Source of the DNA: Devosia sp. XK-2
Lineage (GTDB): Bacteria > Pseudomonadota > Alphaproteobacteria > Rhizobiales > Devosiaceae
Length of the DNA stretch: 64,000 nt
Assembly: GCF_037113415.1 (NCBI RefSeq)
Contig: NZ_CP146608.1
Location: 764,501 to 828,500 of the forward strand
Direction of reading: 5' to 3'
A program made the position numbers and the translations under genes. The notes beneath the pieces are model-generated. The model saw only the letters and a list, made by a program, of their open reading frames with translations, did not search any database and was not told the DNA's origin. Each line of letters begins with the position of its first letter. Position 1 is the first letter of the stretch. Positions 54,423 to 63,068 of the stretch are shown piece after piece.

Positions 54423-55297
54423 GGCAGTTTCTCCTCAGCGGCGTGATGTGAAATCTGTTTGGTTGATATGGTCCGGCCTTCTGTGGGACCGGTTTGGTAG
54501 TTCTGGCCATCGACGGCCACGATCAGCGCCTCCAGGTCCATGACCATGGCGATGATGTTCTGGCGTTGGCGGCTCCAGGCGCCTGGGTCTTGCCCCGGCG
54601 ACACAATGGCCTCCATCCGCGATATGAAATCCTTGGGAACAAGGGGCAGTTCGGCCGCCATGGGCAGGTTCCACCCGTCGCCGGGGTAGTAGACGCGGTT
54701 GAGCGCAAAAACGACCTGCAGAATGGCATTGGCGAGCTTGCCGGTCAGGCCGACCAGGAACACGAGGTCCCGCCGCACGACTTTGCTGGCAAAATGATAG
54801 TCACCGGCCCAATAGGCCAGGATTTCGCGATAATGGCGCAACAGGGCGGTGCGCAATCGTTCGGGATAGGTGGCCAATTGCGCCCGCCAATCGGCAAGCT
54901 GCCCTTCCGGATCATAGATGATCTGTTGGTTGAACAGGTCCGTGGGGAGTTGATACCCCCAGATCGTCCATTCGAATTCCTTGGGCACTGGCGTGCCATC
55001 GACCCAGGCGGCGAGGTCGCGATGCACACCCGCATAGGAGCGCATCCAGACGCCATCCATGCGAATGCCCTTTGCCTCCCAGTCCAGCCGCGCCGCTTCG
55101 AACCGGTTCCATTGCTCGGTGTGTCTGATGTCCGGCGCCCGATAGTCGTGGGCATAGACTCGGAAGTCGTAATCCGATTGCGCATCGGCCCGCCCCTTGC
55201 CCCGCGAGCCGGCAAGGGCGACAGCGCCCCTGCCGTTCTCGGCCAGGTCCGCAATGAGCGGGGTCATCGCGGCTATCAATTCGGCTTCCTGGCTCAT
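54419..55297 (-). CDS. nucleotidyltransferase-fold protein within the fucosidase operon
   Basis: A 292-residue protein with a Pol beta-type nucleotidyltransferase core: VALAGSRGKGRADAQSDYDFR, with Gly-Ser at about 30-31 and D42-x-D44, and a third acidic residue further on (a DGVW or DLAAW segment). A helical C-terminal part (about 150-270) follows, like aminoglycoside- and DUF4037-type transferases. Predicted to transfer a nucleotide to a small molecule, but the acceptor is unknown. It sits between fucosidase (31-bp gap) and the binding protein (4-bp overlap), so it belongs to the operon. ATG 55297 is preferred over GTG 55309. It could regulate or modify a sugar or antibiotic; nothing proves either. 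Confidence 0.72.
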   Translation of the reverse strand: MSQEAELIAAMTPLIADLAENGRGAVALAGSRGKGRADAQSDYDFRVYAHDYRAPDIRHTEQWNRFEAARLDWEAKGIRMDGVWMRSYAGVHRDLAAWVDGTPVPKEFEWTIWGYQLPTDLFNQQIIYDPEGQLADWRAQLATYPERLRTALLRHYREILAYWAGDYHFASKVVRRDLVFLVGLTGKLANAILQVVFALNRVYYPGDGWNLPMAAELPLVPKDFISRMEAIVSPGQDPGAWSRQRQNIIAMVMDLEALIVAVDGQNYQTGPTEGRTISTKQISHHAAEEKLP

Positions 55298-55328
55298 GGC
55301 GTTGTGCACCGGGCGGGCCGCTCTCCTC

Positions 55329-56639
55329 TCAGTCCTTAAGGATCAGTTCGACCACGGGCGACACCACGTCGGGTTTGAGCACCGGCAGTTCCAGGGTCAG
55401 CATGCCATTGCCCACGGCAACGCCAATGTTGGAGTCCACGTCCGCATCCGGATCGAGCCAGTGAACCTCGCTGGCATCGTGTAGGAACTGGGCATATTTG
55501 ACCTTGCGCCCGAGCCCCTCGATATGAATATGGCGGAACGGCCAAGTCTGGATGTGAAGATAGAGCCGATTGCCCCTCTGGGTGAACTTGCAGCCTGTCG
55601 GCGCCACGTATTCGGACGGGCCGGCCCCGTAGATGGACCGGCTGTTGAGCCGCATCCATTCGCCATATGTTTCAAGAGCCTTATTGGCGCGTGCGTCGAA
55701 GGTTCCGCGAGCTGTCGGCCCCACATTCATCAGCAGATTGCCGCCCAGAGATACGGTATCCACGAGAATGTTGATCAGCTGGGCCGCATCCTTCCACGTG
55801 GTCTCGTCACGGTGATAGCCCCACGAGCCGGAGAAGGTGTGACACACCTCCCAACGCACGGGCTTGCCGTTCACCGTTGGCGCCACGCGCGGCGTATATT
55901 GCTCGGGCGTCGCCAGATCCTTGGGGAAATTGCCATCGGTCGGCAGATCGAGCCGGTCCCCAACGATGATATTGGGTTGCAGCTTGCGCACCAGCCCGAC
56001 CAGCTCCTCGCTTTCCCAATCATTGCGCCCCTTGCCGGGCATGCCGCGATAGTCGCGCTTGGGGTAGGAGAAGTCGAACCAGATCACCGAGATTTCACCG
56101 AAATCGGTCAGCAGTTCGGTGACCTGGTTGCGCATATATTCGGCATATTTGCGCACATCGCGGCTCTTGTTCATCTCCAGCGCATCGGGGTGATTACGCA
56201 GCGGATGGATGCCGTCTATCGGAAATTCGGGATGGTGCCAGTCGATGAGGGAATAATAGAACCCGACCTTGAGGCCCTCCGCGCGATACGCTTCCACATA
56301 GGCCTTCAGCAGATCCTTGCCGTATGGCGTATTGGTGGCCTTGTAGTCAGTATGCTTGCTGTCCCAGAGGCAAAAGCCTTCATGATGCTTGGCCGTCAGC
56401 ACCACATATTTCATGCCCGCTTCGCGTGCCCGGCGCGCCCATTCGCGCGGATCGTATAGGTCCGGGTCGAAATTCTCGAAGTATTTCCGATAATCAGCCG
56501 GCGAAATTTCCTCGCGATGCTGCACCCACTCATGTCGTGCGGCCAGGGCATAGAGCCCAAAATGGATAAACATCCCGAACCGGTCCTGAGTGAACCAAGC
56601 CTTGCCTTCGCTCGCATCCATGCCACCGCCAATTGTCAT
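55329..56639 (-). CDS. alpha-L-fucosidase, GH29
   Basis: Retaining glycosidase of family GH29, releasing L-fucose from oligosaccharides. The 436-residue protein has the barrel motifs FGMFIHFGLYA (His26), AKHHEGFCLWDS (His85/86), SLIDWHHPE and the nucleophile Asp189 in ISVIWFDFSYP. The C-terminal part (about 340-436) is a small beta domain. No signal peptide is seen, so it acts in the cytosol on imported sugars. The ATG at 56639 has GGAAAA upstream; the frame is open to 56825 but lacks support. First gene of the operon, controlled by the LacI-type operator at 56672-56687. Confidence 0.94.
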   Translation of the reverse strand: MTIGGGMDASEGKAWFTQDRFGMFIHFGLYALAARHEWVQHREEISPADYRKYFENFDPDLYDPREWARRAREAGMKYVVLTAKHHEGFCLWDSKHTDYKATNTPYGKDLLKAYVEAYRAEGLKVGFYYSLIDWHHPEFPIDGIHPLRNHPDALEMNKSRDVRKYAEYMRNQVTELLTDFGEISVIWFDFSYPKRDYRGMPGKGRNDWESEELVGLVRKLQPNIIVGDRLDLPTDGNFPKDLATPEQYTPRVAPTVNGKPVRWEVCHTFSGSWGYHRDETTWKDAAQLINILVDTVSLGGNLLMNVGPTARGTFDARANKALETYGEWMRLNSRSIYGAGPSEYVAPTGCKFTQRGNRLYLHIQTWPFRHIHIEGLGRKVKYAQFLHDASEVHWLDPDADVDSNIGVAVGNGMLTLELPVLKPDVVSPVVELILKD

Positions 56640-56671
56640 AGCGTTTTCCAACTGCTCCTCCTCCGGATTTG

Positions 56672-56687
56672 ATCGAACCGGTTCGAT
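56672..56687. promoter_or_regulatory. LacI-family operator
   Basis: Perfect 16-bp palindrome ATCGAACCGGTTCGAT with the central CG of LacI-family operators. It lies 33 bp before the fucosidase start and 175 bp before lacI, so it most directly controls the fucosidase operon. Confidence 0.75.
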
Positions 56688-56861
56688 AGATATCATTGAA
56701 TCCGTTATGGCGCTTGTCAACAGCAATCGGAAAACCGGCTGCGCCACGCATATTGCTTTGCAAAAAGGACAGCAAATGCTACGCATTTCGCTGCCAAGGG
56801 ACGCGGGAGACGACCTTTGGCCCATGTTACAGTTGCGTAGAAGCGGTTCGAGAAAGGCTGA

Positions 56862-57869
56862 ATGGCCAACATCAGGGACGTCGCCAAACTAGCCCAAGTA
56901 TCTGTTTCGACAGTGTCTTTGGCCTTCAGCAATCCGAGCCGGGTCAGCGCCGGAACGCTGGAGAAAATTCGTGCCGCCGCGACAGCCGTGGGCTATGTCG
57001 CCGACCCGCTGGCGCAGAGCCTGGCGCGCGGCCGCAGCCGCATGATCGGCTTCGTGGTTGGCAATGTGGGTAATCCCTTTTTCGGCGACATTCGTCGCGA
57101 GCTGGAAAACTATGCGCTTGAGCACGATCATTTCGTGCTGGTCACCGACTCATCGGGCAAGACTGAGCGTGAACGGGCATTGCTCGAGCATCTGATCGGT
57201 CTCAAGGTCGCGGGGCTGGCTCTGGCGCCCTCCAGTTTCGGGCAGGACTATGTGGACTTCATCCAGTCCATCAAAGTGCCCATGGTCTGCTTCGACCAGA
57301 AGGTGGCGGGCATCGAGCGGGACTTTGTGGGTTCGGACAACTACTTGGCCGGCGCCATGCTGACCGAGCATCTGCTGCAACTGGGGCATCGCAAGATCGC
57401 CTTTATCGCCGGACCCAAGCATATGCACACGGCCAGCGAGCGTCATCGCGGCTTCGTGGAAACCATGGCCAGCGCCGGGGTCGAGGTGAATCCCAATTTC
57501 GTCGTCGATGGGCAATTCACCCGGACCGCCGGCTATGAAGCGGCCATGCGGCTCTTAATTCAGCCAGAGCGACCCACGGCAATATTGGGTGCCAATAATG
57601 CAGTGGCGCTGGCGGCCCTGCAGGCCCTGCAGGAGCTGGGCTTTTCCTGTCCTGACGACATCTCGCTCGCCATGATCGACAATGTACAGTGGAGTTCGGT
57701 GATCACGCCACGCATCACCATGGTCGTGCAAGATACGCTGCAATTGGGCAATACTATTGCTCGCCGCCTGTTGCACCGCATCACCGATCCCGATGCAGGC
57801 GCCGAGCCGGCGCAGAACTTTGTGTTTGCGCCAAAATTCGTGCCGGGCACCTCCTGCCGCCGCTTGTAG
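56862..57869 (+). CDS. LacI family transcriptional regulator
   Basis: A 335-residue sugar-responsive repressor. The N-terminal HTH, NIRDVAKLAQVSVSTVSLAFSNP (in parts), and the hinge SQSLARGRSRMIGF are typical. The periplasmic-binding-like domain follows (FVVGNVGNPFF start, LGHRKIAFIAGP, AILGANNAVALAAL). It is divergent from the fucosidase operon over a 222-bp intergenic region with a palindromic operator, so it almost certainly represses that operon, with a fucosyl sugar as probable inducer. Confidence 0.95.
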   Translation: MANIRDVAKLAQVSVSTVSLAFSNPSRVSAGTLEKIRAAATAVGYVADPLAQSLARGRSRMIGFVVGNVGNPFFGDIRRELENYALEHDHFVLVTDSSGKTERERALLEHLIGLKVAGLALAPSSFGQDYVDFIQSIKVPMVCFDQKVAGIERDFVGSDNYLAGAMLTEHLLQLGHRKIAFIAGPKHMHTASERHRGFVETMASAGVEVNPNFVVDGQFTRTAGYEAAMRLLIQPERPTAILGANNAVALAALQALQELGFSCPDDISLAMIDNVQWSSVITPRITMVVQDTLQLGNTIARRLLHRITDPDAGAEPAQNFVFAPKFVPGTSCRRL

Positions 57870-57983
57870 GGCAGGGGCCGGGAGAAGGCGGCCGCTAATT
57901 TCCATCGTCGGCTCTGCGCCTTGTATGGAACCGCCAAACCCGACTAGAAGACCGCAGCCAAAACGTATTCAAGAGCCATTGTC

Positions 57984-59249
57984 ATGCAATCCATTGCCCA
58001 GGTCACGGACACGTCGCCTGCCTCCAGTTCTGCCGCCCAGCTTGCCTTGGCCCGAGATTTGGCGCCGGTCATTCTGTTTTCGGACAATGAGCCGTTCCTG
58101 CCCAGCAGGGTGGGGGTTAGCGTGCTGGACGCTCCGGGGCCGTCGCCCTCGACCGGGCTGGATATCGCTTTCGAGTCAGGTGTTCATCGCATTATCGAAT
58201 ACGCCATCTGGTGGGATTGGGACGTGCAGCACCTCTACGAGCTGGAGCATATCTGGCTCATGCTGGACGCCGCCGACCGGATCGTCGCGGTTGAGGCAAG
58301 CTCTCATGGCGGGAAATTCGCCATGACCGGCTCCGATGGCGGTCTGCCGCTGGTCGATGGTCGCATCACACTGATATCGACCCCGGGCAAGCATGCCTTC
58401 ACGGCCACGGTGGCCGGGCAGGACAAAGCCCGCGAGCAGACCGAACTCTGCTGCGGCGAACTGGCCGGCCGTGGCGGTGTGCTGATCAATGACATGTTCC
58501 GCACCGCCATTGGACCGGTCACGGCCGAGGACCATCGCGCAGTCAAACGCTATCTTCAGGCGCGGCCCTTCGCGCCGGTCTTCCGTTTCGGTCAGGCCGT
58601 CGATCTGGCCGAGCTGGACGTTTGCACTTGGCCGGAACTGGCGAGTTGGATACCCGGCCGCGTCCGCGACGTGCTCGCCCAAGTGCGGGCCGAGCAACCC
58701 CTGCTCAAGGCGGTGCTGCTCGACAGCGGCGACACCCTGGTTGATGAAGGCAGCGAAGTGTTGGACGCAGACGGTTATGTGACCGGGGCCGAGCTCATTC
58801 CCGGCGCCCTGGAAATGGTCGAGGCGCTGGCCGCGGAAGGTTATCGCCTCGCCCTGGTGGCCGATGGCCATGTCCGCAGCTTCGAGACCGTGCTGGGAGG
58901 GCATGGCATCTATCCCCATTTCGAAGTCAAGGTGATTTCGGAGACCGAACGGTGCCAGAAACCGGATCGACGCATGTTCGAAAAGGCATTGCGGGGTCTT
59001 GGCCTGGAGGCCACGGATGCTGGCGCCGTGGTAATGGTCGGCAATCATCTCGAGCGCGATATCGGCGGCGCCAATCGCCTGGGCATCGTGTCTATCTGGC
59101 AGAGCTGGTCGCATCGACGCAGCCGTGTGCCCGCCAGCGCCGACGAGGTGCCCCGCTTCACCATCCGCAGCCCCGGCGAACTGCCTGGCCTCCTGGCAGA
59201 AATCGAACGCCAAATGGCCAGAAACGGACATAATCCGGGTCTCACCTGA
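57984..59249 (+). CDS. HAD-family hydrolase with an N-terminal Vps62-like domain
   Basis: A 421-residue two-domain protein. The C-terminal domain (from about 240) is HAD: motif I LLDSGDTLVDEG (nucleophile Asp near 246; the usual second Asp position is Gly), a GYRLALVADGHVRS motif II, the QKPDRRMFEKAL motif III Lys near 325 and GNHLERDIGGAN motif IV. The N-terminal 190 residues have LAPVILFSDNEPFLPS and EYAIWWDWDVQHLYELEHIW, similar in pattern to Vps62-like proteins. This combination is unusual. It lies 114 bp after lacI on the same strand and may belong to the sugar locus. Function unknown. Confidence 0.7.
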   Translation: MQSIAQVTDTSPASSSAAQLALARDLAPVILFSDNEPFLPSRVGVSVLDAPGPSPSTGLDIAFESGVHRIIEYAIWWDWDVQHLYELEHIWLMLDAADRIVAVEASSHGGKFAMTGSDGGLPLVDGRITLISTPGKHAFTATVAGQDKAREQTELCCGELAGRGGVLINDMFRTAIGPVTAEDHRAVKRYLQARPFAPVFRFGQAVDLAELDVCTWPELASWIPGRVRDVLAQVRAEQPLLKAVLLDSGDTLVDEGSEVLDADGYVTGAELIPGALEMVEALAAEGYRLALVADGHVRSFETVLGGHGIYPHFEVKVISETERCQKPDRRMFEKALRGLGLEATDAGAVVMVGNHLERDIGGANRLGIVSIWQSWSHRRSRVPASADEVPRFTIRSPGELPGLLAEIERQMARNGHNPGLT

Positions 59250-59320
59250 TCGATCAGCCCGCCCGCTGGGCCGATTGGCGATGTAACTGCCACAGCAGTT
59301 ACCGAGTACCTTAAGACACG

Positions 59321-59350
59321 AAAAACCCCGACATCCGAGGATGCCGGGGC
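59321..59350 (-). terminator. terminator after tRNA-Pro
   Basis: Stem CCCCG-A-CATCC with GGATG-C-CGGGG (one mismatch, about 10 pairs), followed on the minus strand by a run of five T. Just downstream of tRNA-Pro. Confidence 0.85.
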
Positions 59351-59354
59351 TGAT

Positions 59355-59431
59355 TGGTCGGAGTAGCGTGATTCGAACACGCGACCCCCTGCTCCCGAAG
59401 CAGGTGCGCTACCAGGCTGCGCTATACTCCG
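59355..59431 (-). tRNA. tRNA-Pro (anticodon CGG)
   Basis: A 77-nt tRNA with encoded CCA. Acceptor stem CGGAGTA pairs with TACTCCG; the D loop has AGCGCAGCCTGGTAGCGC; the anticodon stem-loop CCTGC-TTCGGGA-GCAGG gives anticodon CGG; the T arm GCGTG-TTCGAAT-CACGC is intact. A rho-independent terminator follows. Confidence 0.97.
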
Positions 59432-59605
59432 TCAGACATGCGACATATCGGGAAATATCAGACCGGAAATGCACCGGACCCGTCGCGATGTGGCGGCTTT
59501 ATAGCCGCGGTCCCTTCCGTGTTCAAGCGGTTGTCACAACCTTTTATCGACTGCTCAGATCGTGTTGCGCGGCGCGCTCGAACCGTGTAGGAACCGGCAC
59601 CAAGT

Positions 59606-59680
<75 letters not shown>

Positions 59681-59920
59681 GCAATCCTTAGAATTACTGC
59701 CTGTGCCTCACCGCGCTTATGCCCGGTCTCCGAACGATCGCGTGTCATGCCCGGAGCATGGCCATCTTTCCCGACCAAAGCCGAAGGTCATCCGGCCTGT
59801 CCGGTACAAGTTGGCTTTTCGGCGTCGATAGCGCCGTCGCTGAAAGTGTGCGCTTTTTTACAAGCCGCACGAGGGGGCATTTTCTAGTCTGCAGGGGACG
59901 ATCCACCAAGGAGCAACAAG

Positions 59921-61168
59921 ATGAAGCGACGCCATTTCAATGCCATCGCCGCATCAACCGTGCTGGGCAGCCTTCTGGGCCTGCCGGCATTCTCACAGGA
60001 GAACCCCATGTCCAATCTCAAGCCCCACCGTCTGTCTATACCGACCGAGGACACCGTCTTGCTCCGTGACCGCCTCGCCCAGGCCCGCTGGCCCGTTGAG
60101 GTGGGGCCGGAAAGCTGGGAGCGCGGTATTCCCGGCGGCTATCTCCGCCAGCTCGCAGAACGCTGGGCCCGGCTCGATTGGGCGGAGCATGAAGAGCGGA
60201 TCAATCGGTTCGAGCAGGTGCTGTTTACCCATGAGGGGCAAGACATTCATGCCTTCCACATTCGCTCGCCCGAACCCGGAGCCATGCCGCTGGTTCTGCT
60301 TCACGGTTGGCCCAGCTCCAGCCTGGAATATCTCAAGATTCTCGGGCCGCTGGCTAATCCGACCGCCCATGGCGGCAAGGCCAGTGATGCCTTCCACATC
60401 ATAGCCCCGACAATTCCGGGATTTGGCCTGTCACCGGCCCCGACGACGCCCGGATGGAATATGGCCAGGGTCGCCGGCGGCGTATTGGCCTTGGTTTCGG
60501 CGCTTGGCTACGAGCGTTTCGCCATCCACGGCACCGATATGGGCGCCGGCATAGCGGGCGAACTCGATGCTCTCTCGGCCGGTCGCGCCATTGGTGTCCA
60601 TACCGGCACCGATAGCGATACCGCCGTAGCCGTCGCGTCCTTCATGAAGGACGTCACCCTGGCCCGCCCGGACCTCTCGGAGGAACAGAAGGCCATTCTG
60701 AACGAACGCTTCGCCGGAATGGCGGACAGGAACGGCTATCTCGCCATCCAATCGTCGCGGCCCAAGACGCTTGGCTATGGCCTTAACGACTCTCCCATCG
60801 GGCAATTGGCTTGGATCGCCGAGAAATTTGCCGCCTGGACCGATCCCGGCAAGGCCCTGATCGAGGACGCTGTCGATATCGACCAGTTCCTGGCGATCGC
60901 CTCGACCTATTGGTTTGGGGGCGGCGGCGCCGGTTCGGCTAACGCGATCTGGGAAAGTTTCCGGGCCATGGGCTGGGGCGCGCAGACCGCAACGCCAAAA
61001 GGTGTCATTGCCTTTCATGCCGACGATCTCACGCGCCCGCTGATCGACCCGATGCAAGCGCTGTCGCACTGGACCGAATATGCAGATGGTGGCCATTTCC
61101 CGGCAATGGAGCATCCCGATCGGCTGGTTGGTGACCTGCGCTTGTTTTTCGGCACGCTTCGCGCCTAA
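59921..61168 (+). CDS. exported epoxide hydrolase
   Basis: A 415-residue alpha/beta hydrolase of the epoxide hydrolase type. A Tat-like or Sec signal (MKRRHFNAIAAS, cleavage near FS, residue 25) suggests export. The EHN domain is at about 35-125: LRDRLAQARWP and YLRQLAERWARLDW. Then comes the HGWP oxyanion motif (128-131), nucleophile Asp206 in HGTDMGAG, and the catalytic His near 395 in DGGHFPAMEHP. AAGGAG precedes the ATG. It opens diol from epoxides; the substrate is unknown. Followed 29 bp later by the AlkZ-like gene. Confidence 0.9.
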   Translation: MKRRHFNAIAASTVLGSLLGLPAFSQENPMSNLKPHRLSIPTEDTVLLRDRLAQARWPVEVGPESWERGIPGGYLRQLAERWARLDWAEHEERINRFEQVLFTHEGQDIHAFHIRSPEPGAMPLVLLHGWPSSSLEYLKILGPLANPTAHGGKASDAFHIIAPTIPGFGLSPAPTTPGWNMARVAGGVLALVSALGYERFAIHGTDMGAGIAGELDALSAGRAIGVHTGTDSDTAVAVASFMKDVTLARPDLSEEQKAILNERFAGMADRNGYLAIQSSRPKTLGYGLNDSPIGQLAWIAEKFAAWTDPGKALIEDAVDIDQFLAIASTYWFGGGGAGSANAIWESFRAMGWGAQTATPKGVIAFHADDLTRPLIDPMQALSHWTEYADGGHFPAMEHPDRLVGDLRLFFGTLRA

Positions 61169-61197
61169 TTCGGCTTGCGTCACCGGGACCCCAAACC

Positions 61198-62271
61198 ATG
61201 ACCATGGACCTTGCCCTTATCCGCTGCCACACCCAGCGCCTCGCCGGAGCGCCCTTTGCTTCCGTACTCGAGGCGGTTCAATGGTTCGGTGCCGTCCAGG
61301 CGCAGGATTTTGGTGGTGCACTCTGGGCTATCGGGCAGAGGTCCGCGGACCTGACCGCTAGCCAGGTCCACCAGGCCGTGGCCGACCGGCAGATCGTGCG
61401 GACCTGGCCCTTGCGCGGGACGATCCACTTCGTCCCGGCGGCGGATGTGCGCTGGATGCTGGCGCTGACGGGCGCTCGCCAGAACGAGCGCTCCTGGTCG
61501 GTCTTGCGCAGCATGGGGCTCGATTTGGCGATCCTGGAGGCCGGTCGCAAAGTGCTTGAAACGGCCCTGCGCGACCATGCACTGACCCGGCCCGAAATCT
61601 ACGCCCACTTCGAAAGCCAGGGGATTGTCACCGAAAAAGGCGCCGGCCTGCACATTCTTGGCTATTGGGCGCAGGCGGGGTTGATCTGCTTCGGACCGCA
61701 TCGGGGCAAGCAGCCGACCTTTGTGCTGCTCGATGATTGGCTTGCCGGTGTCGATAGCCGGTCTCTTGATCGTGAAGGCTCGCTGAAAATGCTGGCCCTG
61801 CGCTATTTCCAGAGCCACGGGCCGGCGACTGATCGGGATTTTGCCTGGTGGTCCGGCCTAACCCTGACAATGGCGCGCGAGGCGATGGCGTTGGTGGGCG
61901 AACGACTTCGGAAAAGTGTCTCGGGCGACATGACCCTGTGGTCGCTGGACATGGCGCCGCCAGACCGGCCTGCTCCAAATGGCCTGCTGCACCTGCTTTC
62001 GCCCTTCGACGAACTGCTGGTCGCCTATAAGGACCGTGCCGCCTATGATCGCGTTCCTGGCGCGCCGGACGAGGCGATCACCTTCTTCAGACCAAGCGTC
62101 CTCCTCAATGGCCGTCTCGTCGGCTCCTGGCAAAAGACGCTGGGTACAAAATCGGGGCGGGTCGATCTGCACTTTGTTGGCGATCCTGAGGTGGTCGCGT
62201 CTGAACTGGTCCAGGCGCAATTGGCGCGCCTCTCGCATTTCTGGGAACAACCGATCGGTCAGAACCAATAG
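61198..62271 (+). CDS. AlkZ-like winged-helix DNA glycosylase (HTH_42)
   Basis: A 357-residue protein of the HTH_42 family, which includes AlkZ (removes DNA crosslinks and alkylated bases). The catalytic Q-x-Q is Q34-A-Q36 in GAVQAQDFGGALWAIG, as in AlkZ, followed by RTWPLRGTIHFV (beta-hairpin region), the winged-helix repeats with LGYWAQAGLICFGP, and a LLSPFDELLVAYKDR block with DE-like acidic residues. Monomeric cytosolic enzyme. It sits 29 bp after the epoxide hydrolase and is likely co-transcribed with it. Many HTH_42 members are poorly characterised; the role in crosslink repair is by family. Confidence 0.82.
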   Translation: MTMDLALIRCHTQRLAGAPFASVLEAVQWFGAVQAQDFGGALWAIGQRSADLTASQVHQAVADRQIVRTWPLRGTIHFVPAADVRWMLALTGARQNERSWSVLRSMGLDLAILEAGRKVLETALRDHALTRPEIYAHFESQGIVTEKGAGLHILGYWAQAGLICFGPHRGKQPTFVLLDDWLAGVDSRSLDREGSLKMLALRYFQSHGPATDRDFAWWSGLTLTMAREAMALVGERLRKSVSGDMTLWSLDMAPPDRPAPNGLLHLLSPFDELLVAYKDRAAYDRVPGAPDEAITFFRPSVLLNGRLVGSWQKTLGTKSGRVDLHFVGDPEVVASELVQAQLARLSHFWEQPIGQNQ

Positions 62272-62303
62272 GCATAACCGACGTCAGCCCGGCCCCGCGC
62301 GGC

Positions 62304-62978
62304 TCAGATTTTGTGTACCGGGTCCAGGTTGGACGGGAGATGACCCATGATCTTCTTGATAGATTTGATCATGTGCGGCTGATCGGTATAGCCCAGCTCA
62401 ACGGCCACCGCCGCCGCGCTCGCACCCGCCTTTAGCAGGCGCACCGCTTCCTGCGCCCGGCGGATGAGCTCGAAATCCTTCTGGGTGATCCCGGTCGTCT
62501 TCTTGAAATGCTGTTGCACCGTCCGCCTGGAGGCCGCCCTCGGATTTTCGCTGAAAGCCCGCGCGACCACGTCATTGGACTGCAATAGGCCGGCAGCGAT
62601 CATCTGGTCGACAAGCTGCTCTGCCTCGAGAAATGTTGGGAGCGGCAGTTCGACGCCATCGAGCGTGAAATGGTCCCCTTCTACGGGTAGGAATCGCACC
62701 GTCGCGCCGGTCAGAACCTGCTTTTCGTGCACCAGAAATACATGGGCGGCAAAGGAGATAACGATGGCATGCGACCCGCCCCGATAGGGGACGTCGACTG
62801 GTTCTGTCGATTGCCCGGTAAGCCACAGGCTTGGCTGTCCGTCCGGACCGTAGCTCAGGATCAGGTCCCAGGATCCATCCGGTGTGGCTCGATAGATCCC
62901 ATCTTCGAGCGATACGGTTTGCCAGACCGTGTCGATCCAGGGATGGGACGACGCGCGGCGGGTGTGCTTCTGGACCAT
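62304..62978 (-). CDS. AraC family transcriptional regulator
   Basis: A 224-residue regulator. An N-terminal cupin-like domain covers about 15-100 (WDLILSYGPDGQP, HAIVISFAAHVFLVHEKQ). The C-terminal AraC-type DNA-binding domain at about 125-220 has two HTH motifs: AASRRTVQQHFKKTTGI, and AAAVAVELGYTDQPHMIKSIKKIMG. The linker residue pattern of DUF6597-type AraC proteins is seen. It is convergent with the AlkZ-like gene (33 bp between ends) and divides that pair from the ABC genes. Regulated genes unknown. Confidence 0.88.
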   Translation of the reverse strand: MVQKHTRRASSHPWIDTVWQTVSLEDGIYRATPDGSWDLILSYGPDGQPSLWLTGQSTEPVDVPYRGGSHAIVISFAAHVFLVHEKQVLTGATVRFLPVEGDHFTLDGVELPLPTFLEAEQLVDQMIAAGLLQSNDVVARAFSENPRAASRRTVQQHFKKTTGITQKDFELIRRAQEAVRLLKAGASAAAVAVELGYTDQPHMIKSIKKIMGHLPSNLDPVHKI

Positions 62979-63068
62979 GGCAGAGGTAATCCCGTCGCCG
63001 AAGAGCTTGTGGACGAAGGAAAGTAATCGAAGGCAGGTGACAATTCCAGCCCGCCGGATCGACCCTGG

